From: Channa striata
Lineage: Eukaryota; Chordata; Actinopteri; Anabantiformes; Channidae
Assembly (NCBI GenBank): GCA_033026295.1
Contig: CM065189.1
Span: 9,367,203 to 9,431,202 of the forward strand
DNA: 64,000 bases
Direction of reading: 5' to 3'
Under the pieces are notes generated by a model, which saw only the letters and a program-made list of their open reading frames with translations, was not told the origin of the DNA and did no database searches. Shown piece after piece: positions 23,923-35,863 of this stretch (position 1 is the first letter of the stretch; every line of letters begins with the position of its first letter). The position numbers were made by a program, and so were the translations under genes.

Positions 23923-25380
23923 GGCTTAGGGGCACATCAATTCCACAGGCTTAACTGCTGTATGAGTGTGTGTTTGTGTGCTTTCTTCAGATGCATTTTC
24001 TTACAGCGTTTCTGTTTGTAGACGGAAAGAGTCTCGAAAAATTGGGGCGTACACGCAAATGTGTATGTGTTCGGGGGGGTCTTTGTCACGTTAAATGCTG
24101 TCATAATGAGTGTATTGAATCAAATGTCAAATAAAAGCAGGGGGATTTAAGGGGATTCAGGCTTTTATTAAACGCTCATATTGTTTCCCCACATCTGACA
24201 ACTGAGACAAAGTATTAAATACAAATGGATTTTCATATCCCCAAATAAATATCACAGGCTCGTGAATAAACGTGGTAATGATGTCAGATGCATTGCATTT
24301 TATTGAACTTGTATTTGGTCTCTTCAGACGAATCCTCTGACAGCAGTTATTAAAAGATAGTTTAGACTACTCAAAGATGAGGGATTGCTCTGTCCTTTGT
24401 ACATTCCTTTTATTCTATTCGTAAGCAAAACATGAGAAATATAGTATTAATATTTAAGACTTGCTGTTCACATTAGGGAGAAAAATGAAATGACATTTGA
24501 GAGGCTTCTGTTTGTTTTCTGATTTTCCAGAAGCCCTTTTAATGTCTTACAAACAAAACTGCTGCCTGTGGAGACTTTGCAAGAGAAGAAAAACAAGCAA
24601 GCGAGCAAAATGCCAAATCATCATAGTGATATGTTTGAAATACATCACCTTTTACGTTTTTTTTTTTTTTTTTTGTGCCATATGCCGTCGGAAGACTTTT
24701 ATTACAGGCAGAACGTATATATTTTAACACTATCGAGATAAATCACATATTACATGCAACAAGATTAGTTTGACTAACTCATTTTTACTGAATTTAAATC
24801 CCACAACGCATTCATTTTGAAGAACGTCATCATTATTTCATTTTCCCCGGCAAGTGAACAACACAATTTCCTTTGATTACAAGCTGTGCACTCATGCATT
24901 ATAAATGACTGAATCATTTCATTACATTTCCAGTTACTGCAAGGGAACAGCACATGCTAAATCAGTATTCATAAGTCCATATTTCTTGTTTGATGATAAT
25001 TTCTCATTTCGCCAGATTAAAGAGCATATTTTGGATAAAGGGCCCCGTAAAGCATTTGGAGTGAATGGCAGAGGAGTAAAGAAAGGAAGTAGAGAGGTTG
25101 TGGGTGGTGGAAGAAACTCATGAAGGGCATTTTATGATATTTGGTTTATGCATTATGTAGCCATTCTCTTGGTCCTCGGGAAATTTAATTACACACAAGA
25201 CAACACTTTCGTACATGCATGAGTGTGGCTGTGTCTGGGAAGTGAGAGAAGCGAGTGCTCCTCCCTCAGCAGACACCAGACAGATCTCCGTCCAGAATGT
25301 CGGTTCCCTGTGAACGATCAAAGAGCTCCGTGGCTCTGTGCTCCAACCACCGAGGGATTTACTGTCCCCATGATGAGCGG
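23923..25380. other. Non-coding AT-rich; poly-T at about 24657-24675
   Basis: The 24.1-24.5 kb part is repeat-free and AT-rich and could be a conserved non-coding element, but no specific motif cluster stands out. No exon-like frame. Confidence 0.5.
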
Positions 25381-25680
25381 AGAGAGAGAATTAAGAGGAC
25401 GAGCTAGGAAGAAGAAAGGGGGCGAGTTCGAAGAAAAAGACTGGAAACTATGCAGAAATAAAAGGAGAAGCAAAGGGAGGAGGAGGAGGAAGGGGAAACA
25501 GAAAGCAGAATGGCTAAGTATGGCTGAAAGGAGGCAAGAATGCAGGAATGAGAGATGAGAAACAGATGGAGGGAAAAAAAAAGGACCGAGGGAGATAAAG
25601 ATGAAGAGAAAAATGGGCTAGAGAGAAAGGAGAGGAAGAGACCATTAGAGGAAAAATGAATGGGAAAACGCAAAACCCCA
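25381..25680. repeat. Polypurine-rich tract
   Basis: About 300 bp with a strong A/G excess on the plus strand (AGGAGGAGGAGGAAGGGG-type runs). Open frames across it on both strands are Glu/Arg/Lys- or Ser/Phe/Pro-biased translations of the tract. Confidence 0.75.
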
Positions 25681-27926
25681 GGGCTGAAAGCTCCTTAGAA
25701 GCTGAAGAGATGACTTGCCCCTCATCTTCCTTCTCCCCGGTTCGCTCCCCTGTTCCAACAATACTCCGAGAGCAGAGCTGGATGACCGTGGGGGAGGCAG
25801 CAAAGAAATGGGTCAAAGAGGAAAGGTAGCCGAAGACCTGAGGCTTCCAAGAGTTTGGGATGTTTTAATCCTCTTGTCTTCGTCTACCCATCTCGTCTCT
25901 CGCTGCTGTTCTTGCTTCTCTAGTCCCCACCGACCCGCCCGTCCCTCGTTCCTGCTCACTGCTGTGTCTCATCACCTGCTGTGTCATTAAGAAATTAGAG
26001 GACAAAAACTCGTTTGCATAAGACTTTTTTTTTTTGGAGTTGTCTCTCTTTACTATACAAACCTGCTTTCCACTCACAAGGTATTTCAAGCAAAGAAATT
26101 GAGAAATTGTATATCTGTCATTCAGTCCTTTGCAACTTTTTTTTTTTTTTTTTTTAGATAAAACCGCAACCAGTTGTCTTCTTTTTCCCACTTTCTGGGA
26201 ATTCCAGTTGAAATTGTGGCTGCTAGTTCTCTTGGGAATGTGGCACGCAACGCAGAAGCTACCGAAAATGGGAGTTTTCGGAAAGCAAATCATGGTTTCT
26301 ATTTGAGCCTCTATTTCCTGTGCTGTGACAATGGGAAAACTCCGCCAGTCACAGTAGCTCTAGTCTAGAGAGTCCAGAGCAACAAGCGTCCAACTCAGAT
26401 CCAGCGGGTGCTCGAGAAGTCTCACAAACGCCTGTTGTGACGGTGTTGCAGTCAGACTTTACTGTGATAATCACTTTTATCATTACCGCAGACGAGCAGC
26501 AATACAAAGTCACTGCGTGTTCTAGCAGGCTGGCTGCCGTGGATAAAGCCACAGGATCTAAAGAAACTGTTTCAAAGGCTTTTGCATATTTTACCAGTTT
26601 GCCCACAGATGTTTGTAAGGGTCACTGCTATTCTTGACCTGTTCAAGCGGTTCAAGCAAGTTCAAGCAACCAAGTCAACAGCCTCAAGACATGAACAACA
26701 GTGGAGTCGGTTAGGAAGTCCAAACGCATTTTGTTTAACATGATAGTTTGGTAATGGATAAACACGGGTAGATGGTTGTGATAGGAAATGGAAGAAAATC
26801 TATGTGGCATTGCAAGGTCCTTTATGAGATGCAACAAAAAGTCCATAGTCTGGCCGCCCAGGCTCCCTATCATATGTTTTTTCATCTGAGAAATGCAATT
26901 GCACATGCCTCGGAATATCAAACATTAGGCAATAAGGGAACCTTGATTCCCCATCTATTTGCCATACAAACCTGCAGTCTCAGGTGAGTGAGGAGTGGGG
27001 AACATGCCATGATTTCTAACATTTTGGTAATATGATCCCACATAAACAGCCGTCTCTTTTATGTGCCATAAAAGAAAAAAAGCAAAGACTAGCGACGCTT
27101 AAGAAAAGGAATTTAATTTAAAATCCCATTACCACTCTTTAATACCAACTCCTGTTTGGAATCCCAGTCACAGTGCTAACACGCCTAGAAAGTCAACTAA
27201 GCGATCTGGAGTTTGCCACTTTGCCTAATGGAACCTGGATCACCTTGGACTTTGGATGAAACTGGGGCACTGGGAGGGCTTATCACACATCAGGTTTTTT
27301 GTGTTTTCTTGCTCTTCATTTCAAACTTACACAGTCTCCTCAGTGAGCACATATGCTACAGCGTGCTTATCTCCAGGGCACCTTCCAGAGGCAACATGTC
27401 ACACACAACATTATAAGCATAATCAGAGAACTCAAAGCTGGTGAACATAAAACAAAACACCCACATCCACACACCCCCTGCACCTTCTGGCACTGTCAGT
27501 GTGACATCTATGTGCAAACTAAAACACTGCCAACTACTCTCACACAGCAGCACATACGTACATGGAATTATGTCAACGATATCCTCACACACGTTTGTAC
27601 AAACATAATTTCCAAGGTAACATGACAGAGAAACCCCAATCATTACTGTTGCCGCATGAATAATAGCGCATTAATAAATGCCGGCCCACTGTGTGGGAAC
27701 CAGTGAAACATGATGGGTATTTCAACACAAGAAATAACATTCATTTTCATCCAGTTCTGCAATGGAGCGAGATGGGCTTTCATTGGAATGTTTTGACCTT
27801 GCGGTGTAGATGCTTAACATCGCAAGAATGAAATTGGCACTCTCCGAATGGATTTGGCCTGATGTGCAGAGGCTTATAACAAGTGCCAGCTCTGTAGTAT
27901 TTAAGAGGGTACTGGCGGAGAAACAC

Positions 27927-27929
<3 letters not shown>
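25681..27929. other. 2.2 kb non-coding; poly-T at 26137-26155; small tandem at 26641-26668
   Basis: The minus-strand frame at 25865-26293 (142 codons, the longest in the window) runs through the poly-T as a Lys run and shows no domain. At 26641 GTTCAAGC(A/G) is repeated three times. No transposon motif found. Confidence 0.55.

Positions 27930-27969
<40 letters not shown>
27930..27969. repeat. (TG)20 microsatellite
   Basis: Long uninterrupted TG array, complementary to the CA array 85 bp downstream. Confidence 0.98.
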
Positions 27970-27971
<2 letters not shown>

Positions 27972-28054
27972 GCGTATGTTTTACTCCACACAAAGCTGCC
28001 AGTGTTTCATTCCTAGCTAAATATTTATACCAGAGAAAGACACTGAATAAGTCA

Positions 28055-28081
28055 GACACACACACACACACACACACACAC
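28055..28081. repeat. (CA)13 microsatellite
   Basis: Inverted with respect to the TG array at 27930, so the two could pair as a long hairpin. Followed by about 90 bp of purine-rich sequence. Confidence 0.97.
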
Positions 28082-28332
28082 TTTCCGAGATAGACATGGG
28101 GGAGAGAAAGTGAGACTAAAAGACCAACAGACAGAAAGGGGGAAGAAGAAGGAAGCTTATTATTTAATGTCCTACTTGGCAGAGAGCTGTCAGAAACCAG
28201 GAGAGTGGAGACTTGCCAGGGACTGACAGAACTAAATCACCATTCGTCTTCTCCTTCAAGACATGGACAAGCTTAATGAATTAAGATCCAACTCAAGCCC
28301 GTTCCTGTACACGTCCGGCTTGTGATGTGCAA

Positions 28333-28505
28333 GCGGCTGTGGCACACGAAGTAGAGCGGGTTGACAACTAATTGCGAGGATTCTGATTTGATCCCTGGCT
28401 CCTCGTGTCAACATCCCCACAAGAAACCCAAGTTACTCCTGGTGGCACCTCACGTCAATTTGTGATTGTGTGTGAACGAGATGAAAATGCGCTGTAACAG
28501 TGTGG
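28333..28505 (+). mobile_element. tRNA-derived SINE-like repeat, family B copy 1
   Basis: Starts with 'ggctgtggcacacgaagtag' and 'agcgggttgacaactaattg'. This is followed by a B-box-like GATTTGATCCC (28385-28395) and 'ccctggctcctcgtgtcaac'. The A-box-like TGGCACACGAAG lies at 28340-28351. The 3' end 'atgaaaatgcgctgtaacag' resembles the 'aaagcgctttg' end of a common teleost repeat. A-box and B-box spacing fits descent from a tRNA. Sister copies are at 37958 and 42740. It is a dead repeat, not a tRNA gene. Confidence 0.6.
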
Positions 28506-28655
28506 CCATTTTTTCCATTCATATTTGTAGCAGCGACAGTGAGATCCCAGAAACAAGGCTCTAAATCAACATAAAGGGCAGCATTCATTCTTTTTAGAGC
28601 CTCATTACCTAGAATGATCTCTCTATCAAGACACTAAACTCTAACTATTTCAGGT

Positions 28656-28700
<45 letters not shown>
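28656..28700. repeat. (CA)22 microsatellite
   Basis: Long uninterrupted CA array. Confidence 0.98.
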
Positions 28701-28702
<2 letters not shown>

Positions 28703-28739
28703 CCATTACCATTACCCATTTCCAAACAAAGCTGCAAAA

Positions 28740-29044
28740 GGCAAATTAGCAAACAATACGCTGTGCTCCCATAGCCTGAGTGATGAAAACAGTACAAGGC
28801 GAGCTAATGCATCTCAGGCAGGCTAGATTCCTGCCTCCGCTCTTATCGTCTCCTAACACGCTATCAGACAAATTAGCAATGGGGTCCACTTAAGCGTGTG
28901 CACGTGTGTGTCTGCGTGTGCATGCCGCTGTGTGCATCCTGCGTGTGCATTTAGCAGTGGGGTCCACTCATCGTCTGCCTCCTCTCTTGATGTTATTTAT
29001 GGCTGTTTAAATGATCTCCGACACCTCTCATTTGTTTAGACAGC
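28740..29044. other. Unique sequence with an 18-bp direct duplication
   Basis: TTAGCAATGGGGTCCACT (28873-28890) recurs as TTAGCAGTGGGGTCCACT (28951-28968), 17 of 18 identical. The 60 bp between them are TG-rich with TGTGCAT words. The flanks are AT-rich and repeat-free (CAAATTAGC, TTTAAATGATC). This could be slippage within a constrained element or a composite regulatory site. Confidence 0.4.
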
Positions 29045-29400
29045 TCCAATTGGCTTTCTGTCTGAGGGAAGAAGAGAAGAGGAGGGCACAAGAGCAGCAG
29101 GGTAGAGGGGGGGAGACGTGGTGAGACGGAGGAGGGGGATGGCCAGACAAACAAGGACAGTGCATGAGGGATGGGTGAGAAGAGAGAAGGGTGAGGAAGG
29201 AGGGAAGGAGACGGATGAAAGGGAGGAATTTGAAGCGAAGTGCGACGAGAAGGCAAAAGAGTAGACGAAATCAAGATAAGGAAAGGAGGAGTGAGGAGAC
29301 ACAAAGAGGAGAAGGTTTCGGAAGAAGAATTTGCAGGCGAGTTAGCCAGACAGAGAGGAGGTGAAGAGAAGTAGAGCAGTCAGGTCAGAAGTGAGAGGAA
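29045..29400. repeat. Polypurine-rich tract
   Basis: About 350 bp of A/G-rich plus strand. The two overlapping minus-strand frames (88 and 103 codons) are Ser/Pro/Leu-rich translations of it. A (TG)14 array follows at 29600. Confidence 0.8.
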
Positions 29401-29599
29401 AGAGACCAAAGCCTTTGACTCAGACAAATCAATTCTGTTTTGTCCCACTGAAAAAGAAGAAAAAAAAAAATCATCTTTTCAGCATCTGAATTTCCATGCG
29501 TCGTGGCGAGGAATATAAGGGAAGCGAATAACACATGTCTTTGGAAGGTGACACGTAGATCATCAGTTTCTTCTTTTGTTTCTACGGCTCTCCGCCCAT

Positions 29600-29628
29600 T
29601 TGTGTGTGTGTGTGTGTGTGTGTGTGTG
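29600..29628. repeat. (TG)14 microsatellite
   Basis: Uninterrupted TG units, then a G-rich end. Confidence 0.97.
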
Positions 29629-29977
29629 GGGTGCTCCAGTTGGTGCAGTGCAGTGCAACAGATTGTGATGATACAACAACTGATTTGTGACACAGGAAAT
29701 GCTCCGATTTATCCTTCAGGGCATGAGTTAAGGCAGTAGTTTGACATATTGGGAAAGTGTGATGAGATGACAGATGTGAACGTCAGTGTCTCTGCACTTA
29801 CAATATTAAGACCCACAGCCAGTTAGCTCCTCTTAGCAAAAACACTGGAAATGAAGGCAAACTCACAGAATGAGCTTTACAGCACCTCTCAAGTGACAGT
29901 AGTCGAAATGTTGTTTGTCATTTTGTGAGGAATTATGCGCATAAACTAGTTCTGGAGCAGTCAGCGCTGTCACTGGT

Positions 29978-30128
29978 TGTCGGTCTGTGTATGTCTCCCT
30001 GTGTTGGCCCTGACTCAGACCGGTGACCTGTCCAGGGTCTCCCCTGCCTCTCCAATGACTGGCTGCGATAGACTCCTGCCCCCTGTGACCCTGAGGGGTA
30101 TAAGTGGTATCATAATAGATGGATGGAT
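29978..30128 (+). mobile_element. Family A repeat, 3' half with TGGA tail
   Basis: The blocks 'ccggtgacctgtccagggtc', 'tctcccctgcctctccaatg', 'ggctgcgatagactcctgcc' and a tail 'atagatggatggat' match the family. The 5' half is absent, as expected for a 5'-truncated retroposed copy. Confidence 0.75.
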
Positions 30129-31859
30129 TTGTTTATAGGAGGAGCCTGGTTTGGCCTCGCGCTCACATGCTGTCGTTACTGTTATTGTGCAGATAAATCT
30201 TAATGATTCTGTTGCTGGCTCAGTCACTCTGAGTATCATATGTGTTGGACTTTGAAGTTAGACACAAGCCGGTTCTTGTGCGTACTGTGAGCATGCTGGT
30301 GCCGGTGGCGCCTGTCACGTTCATGTCCTATTCTCTTATTTCTGTCAACCTCCTACTCTGGGTGAGCAGTGGCGATGGTCGGCCAGTTTCAAAGAGGTGG
30401 CTAGACAGAAGCCGGCACTAGGTTTGGGGTAAGAAACCCCCGAGAAAACTCGCTTTTGGGCCAATAACATTTTAGGGACATTTGTTGAACATAATAATAT
30501 TCATCATCGTTCATTCATTCATTTAGTGTGGATGTCAGGTTATAGTGACTTTCTACAGCTACAACAAAAAATCTGGTCTGCAAAGCATGTGAAGACACTG
30601 GGCGCAGGGGAGGCTTTCTGTCACAGGCTGTCATGGCTTCCCATAGTGGAAGAGACCTCAAAATGTAAAGAGCCAAAAAAAAAAAGTCCCTTTCGCTAAA
30701 GCAGAACTCTGGGCTGGTTACTAGTACTGTAGTTTAATGGAACGTATTCATTTTCTACTGGAAGTCCATCTTTTCCAATATTGAAACTTTTATCCATGAC
30801 CTATGGCTTTTCTCTTTAAATTCATCTGAGATCCCATGTCATTAGCCAATAATGAAATTCTAGTCTGCTAGCTATATTAATAGACAAGTAGACTATGCTG
30901 GATAAAATGTAATAGAGTGAACTTACTCTCTGCTCCACACCAACTCAGGCTCTTTAAAGCCACCGCTGTAATTTTTAATGATAAATGCGTATTGTCACAC
31001 ATTAATATTTCTGTCCCCACTGGATTAAAATGGCGGCTCTTAAACCTGCTTTCTGGATCAGGCCCCAGGAGTGGGAGAAGCCTTGTTTATCTGATTAGGC
31101 CCCTCCAGGGAATAGACAGGAGCTAGTGGGAGGGAGGGCACTCTGTATTGTGCTTGTTAGAATATGACACACACACACACATTTATATACATAAAACACG
31201 GACCAGAAATTTTCAGATGTAGACACAACTCTAAACACACGCTCAATTAAATTTGAATGTTTATGATGTGATTTCTGCTTTATTGTGGCACGATGGTGCG
31301 GCCTCCGGGCACTCTAATGTTAATTGCCACTGCGACTCACTGTGTGTTTGTTGTTTCTGACAAGTTTGCGTCGTACGGCTACGCAAAGAATCTCGTAAAC
31401 ACGGGGTCAGCTCTCGGGGCGAGCACAGCCTGGAGTCTCTTGGCGGCAGATTCTCGTGGAAATGGAAATGAGGAAGACTGTACAGGGACGTTGCTGCGAG
31501 AACCAAACGTGCACATGCGTCTTGCAAGTTACACATGTAGAATACGACATTTAAATAATAAATAAATGTTAATATAGGACCATGTATCAAACTAAGACCG
31601 CAAAAGAAAACAAAGTAAATTTATGGAAAATACATACAGTGCAGCACACGCTGTATCCTAACATTATGTTACAGTCTCGTAGCGTTTCAAATGACGCTCA
31701 GTCGACTTGAGTAACATTTATTTTCACTTTATTAATCTTAATAAGAAATTCAGCGCTTTTCCCTTGGGCAATGAATTCCTGACACATAAAACACGTCTTC
31801 CAGTGAGAGGTAGAAGAGCACCCACAGGTAACCCACTGGGTAAACATGCACACTAGACA
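30129..31859. other. Non-coding, nothing firmly recognised
   Basis: A short (AC)7 lies at about 31168-31181. The part around 30920-31130 is repeat-free and has clean composition but offers no motif cluster strong enough to call. Open frames on opposite strands at 31261-31590 overlap each other and have no domain. Confidence 0.5.
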
Positions 31860-32110
31860 CAGGCAAACCACACTTTTGCTTTTAGACGTAATGGATTATA
31901 TCAAGGGGGCTGTTATTAATTGTCTAACAGCTTTATGAGATCTTGAGGGATGAGAAAGTATAGGCCAAGCCCCCTGTGCTTCATGTTGAGGCATTATTAG
32001 CCTCTGCTGTGGCTTATTTTTAAGATAGCTCTGAGTGGATAATCCCACGGCCACTTATTGATGATTAAAGTTTGAGTACTGTACAGGGCTATGTTCCTCT
32101 GAAATAACAA
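31860..32110. promoter_or_regulatory. Candidate non-coding regulatory stretch
   Basis: Repeat-free stretch with several recognisable factor-type words: ATTAATTG (31915-31922, homeodomain), GGATAATCCC (32037-32046, containing TAATCC as bound by OTX/PITX-type K50 homeodomains), TTATTGATGATTAAAG (32055-32070) and ATATCAAGGG near 31898 (close to a TCF/LEF site). Single motifs are common by chance. The clustering is suggestive only. Confidence 0.22.
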
Positions 32111-33054
32111 AATATGTACCAACCTCAAGGATGAGGCAGACTCAGTCTTATTTATGTATGATTTAACTGTAATCAAATCCTATGAAAAGGCCCAAACCTT
32201 GATAACCATAAGAACTATCAAGTTATTATTGTGTTATCAAACTCTCCTGTCATTGCAGATGCTGTCACACCCTCCTTACCTTTACTTTTCCTGCATCCTC
32301 ACCCCTCCAGTCACCTGATTCTTAGAAAAGCCTTAGAAAATGAGTTGCACTGAGTTTTTTTTATTATTTTGAAATGCCCTAAACATTTCAGATTTTTCTG
32401 AGCATCTGCAAATTGCTCTGCTTTAGAGTGAGAAGCTCCTGTCGACTACACTGGACACAGACATTTCAGATGTCGGTCCATGAGATAAAAAGGGGAGATA
32501 CCACAGGGAGTAGGCCAGGATTAATTGAGACAGTTTGGTAATTTGTAAATCGCTGGGTCTCTGAAGGCGTCCCACTGAACAATGGGGGGAATAAAAACAA
32601 AGCTCTGGTGACGTTGGACGTTTTTCCACTCGAGTTGAACTCTTTCAACTGCACGTGTTTAGGGAGGTTCTGCAAAACCCATGTGGCGCTTGGTGCCGAG
32701 AAACGCTTCACTCTCATTGAAAACATTCACAAAAACGCCAACCCAGACTCCGAAAACGTGTTGTGCGTGATTAGGCGCCTACTCTCCCTTCAGCTCACCT
32801 GTTCCTCATCCAGGAGTCACCCCCTCAGTTTACACACACCAGCATGCTTCCCTTTATTCCCTGCCTCATTGTCTATTGTACTTCTGTAGCCATAGCTTTC
32901 CAGCATTCATATGCCGTATCATGCCTGTCTGTTTTGGACCGTTGAATGGTGCTTGGATTTTGCCATTAACTAGTCTGGACTGACCCTTTCCTGTCTCACA
33001 ACAACGCTCCCGCCTTTGACCACCAAAATCATGTTTACTGAGCCATAAAAAATA
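32111..33054. other. Non-coding, nothing recognised
   Basis: No repeat family or exon signal found. The 93-codon plus-strand frame at 32608-32889 has no recognisable domain. Confidence 0.55.
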
Positions 33055-33232
33055 TACATCAGCCACAACACTGAGACCACTGACAGATGAAGTGACCTCA
33101 TTACTATGCCACGTGTTAAGGGGCCGGATATATTAGGCAGAAAGGAAACGGATCTTAAATTTGATTTGTTGGAAAAAGGAAAAATGGGCAAAGCCGGGGA
33201 TCTGACAAGGGCCAAATTGTGAGGCAGGGATG
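33055..33232 (+). mobile_element. 5' end of a Tc1-like transposon, truncated
   Basis: After TA at 33055-33056 the sequence 'catcagccacaacactgaga' begins the terminus of a common fish Tc1-type element. It then runs through 'ggatatattaggcag' (33126) to a coding start 'aaaaatgggcaaagccgggg'. That start reads MGKAGDL, a gap, then TRAKL, like the N-terminus of the family's transposase. Homology stops at about 33232. The same 5' end, split by another element, lies at 63217. Only the leader and roughly the first 15 codons remain. Confidence 0.7.
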
Positions 33233-35499
33233 TAATGCTAGCCTTGCATTTGTCTTTTTCAACTTTAGTCTTAATAATGTAATTGTATTACAGTGATTGA
33301 ATATAGATTATTCTAAAGATTAGTGTGAGCACTTCCTGTTAATACATTTGTATGTAATAAAGTAACATTGTTAATGCAGCACTTTTACTTGTAACAAAGT
33401 GGTTTAAAATTGTGGTGTTGCTACAGTCTACAAAACGTAAATTAGCACCAACATGACAGTTAAAATCAGTCCAAACCTTTCCGTGCTCTGGTACTAGCTG
33501 CTACACTCAACGCTTACGCTCAGCACTTTTTCCTTATGAAATTATCATAAACGAGAATGTCCCTAAGTCTGCTAATCAATCATAAGTAACTGAAACTCTC
33601 TGATTGGTTAGAAGGTCGAGACTTGTTAAAAAACATTTGGAATCAAATGTATCTCCGTGTTTCATACTGTGAAAAAGCTCAGACTACCTCTTCAACCACA
33701 GATGCTAATTTCTGCAGCACCATTTGGTTTCTTTTATCTTGAGACTGACTGAGACCATCCAGCCAGGAAGTCAGACACATTGCCCTTTGCTTTTACTTTC
33801 TGCTTACCACTGTTCTCCCTGTATCTCAACAGTGTAATTCATCACTTCTGATTGTACTGATTCACTGTTTCTTTGTCTTAGGTCATGCGGTTGCCTTGTA
33901 CCATCCCCGAGTCCGACTGCCCCCCCCCATTTGCACTTCATAATCCATAACTGAGCACACTTACGTCATCATGATGTAAGTTTTCTGTTTTCCGTCTGAA
34001 GAAAAGCACTTTCCCACAGCCAGAGCAGTGGAGTTGTGTACCAAGGTACGGTTAGTGACAGTAATACATGAGGAAAGTGCCAAAGTTCAACTGAACCCTA
34101 AAGGGAGTCGGTGCATGGAATGCTGCGCCGCGCCCGAGCACCGAACAGATCGATCATACCAGTCAAATGAAAGTACGTCATGTAAACTCTAAAACACATT
34201 AAATAATGCCTTTATACTCACACTGCGTGTAAACAGATATGATATGTGATTTTACTGCAGTGTTACTACACAGCTTAAAACTAAAGAAATCATTCTTTTC
34301 TCACGTACAACAGCACCGACCGCATCTAACGCAGCAGCTACAGTATACACTAATTATTAATGCAATGAGACAGCTTTAAAATTCATGTATATCTGGAGCA
34401 GTGACCTCTGCCGACACGTAGATTTGTCTTTGTGATCTATCTGCTGTGACTACAGCTTAGGAAAGCAATAAGCGGCACAGTTAAAAAAGTAAGAGGGGAT
34501 TTATCTGTGGTGGGGGTGAGTTAGTCAATGATAAATGGGTTAAACAGATGCTTTCCTTTGAAGGTAAATTAATAAAATCTAGGAGAAATGACTAACTGGG
34601 TCAACTTGGAAAAGAACTTGGCTTTATGGAAAAATGCTTAAAAAATGAAAAACTGAATAATTAGAAAAACATGTACTAGAAAGTATTAATTGCAATGGCA
34701 TGCCAAACATATTAAATGATGATAATGTAGGCTAAAGAAATGCACCCCAAAATTTAATTAAAATCAGGCTAATGTTGCTTTTTTTGTCCTGGCTTATATG
34801 AAGTCCTGTAATGTGCTGTTTGAACTCCCTGCAGTCAGACACGATGTGAGCCCATGCCTATAAAATGCAAACAGTGATGACTATGCAGAAGGTTAATAAG
34901 AAGCTTCAATCAGATGCACACTACCCTTTGATATGTTCATCCTGCTGTAAAGAGGCTAAATGGAACAGATGAAGGACAAAAAGTTCAGCACTGCCATCCT
35001 GTCCCGACCCGTCCTGCTGCTCCGGCAATCAATTCTGCTGTAATTACCAACAACGGCATCTGTCAGAGATCCGTATCTTATCTGACTGGACCATTTGATA
35101 ATGGGGTTTATCAGTAGGAAAGACCGGTGAGATCTTTACCACATCAAGGATACCCAAGGGTATTTGAGGTCCAGGTTCCACAAGAACAGTAGCTTATCAG
35201 ATTAAGGACTGTGAGATGGAAAGACAACATTGTTGAACAAAGTTTTGTAAATTGAGAAGAAATGCTTTGCTTGCCATATTACAAGTATGCCGAAATCGCA
35301 GTGATAAGCATGGACATACTAGACGTGTGGACTATCACACACATCAAAATAACCCGCTCTCTTATGTTCAGCACCACAGTGACCAGATAAAGCAAGTCTT
35401 TTGAGACAGAACATGCCACTTCCTCCAAAGACAAACCTCAGAAGCCTGAGAATGACTTGTGTCATAAACTGCTCAAAAAAGTTATAAAGGTTTTTTGTT
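33233..35499. other. 2.3 kb non-coding; possible old repeat near 33890-34150
   Basis: The 33.89-34.15 kb part has a mixed texture and GC-rich patches (for example 'tgctgcgccgcgcccgagca' near 34121) unlike its AT-rich surroundings, which suggests an old interspersed repeat that I could not assign. The 34.84-35.11 kb part is repeat-free with TGTAATTACC and CTTATCTG words and might be regulatory. Confidence 0.4.
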
Positions 35500-35863
35500 T
35501 ACATGTATTTTATGTTACTGATGGACCACTGCCTAAAGTCTTCAAAGATTCTTTTGAGGTTAGGGTGGCCAGTCCATGTGTGAACATAATGCCTCGTGCT
35601 CCCTGAACCCCTGTGTTGCAGTGTGTTCCTGATGAATCCTGGCATTGAAATAAACCCATCAGTTAAGAAAAAAAAAATTCCTTAATATAATAACCTGGTC
35701 ATTCTGTATAATAAGGTAGTGGGCTACTTATTGCATCATTTAGGCTTAAAGAACTCATTGCCAGCTTAGACATATTAATCACGGCAGTAATTATCTAATG
35801 GAAGGATCTTACCTATTTGCTTAGTTAAATCCAGGTGGTGACATTTTTTTGGCCAGACAGTGC
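35500..35863 (-). mobile_element. Non-coding Tc1-like transposon remnant with one terminus
   Basis: The right end, TTTTTTTGGCCAGACAGTG (35844-35862), preceded by 'tatttgcttagttaaatcca' and 'ggcagtaattatctaatgg', matches the terminal region of a widespread teleost Tc1-type element read outward from its 5' terminus. The block 'aacctggtcattctgtataa' (35691) resembles internal non-coding parts of such elements. No transposase sequence and no opposite terminus are visible, so it is probably an internally deleted copy. Family assignment is from memory. Confidence 0.5.

Noticed and set aside
25865..26293. 142-codon minus-strand open frame, the longest in the window
   Set aside because: It translates a poly-T run as a Lys run, has no domain or homology that I recognise, and its composition is not gene-like.
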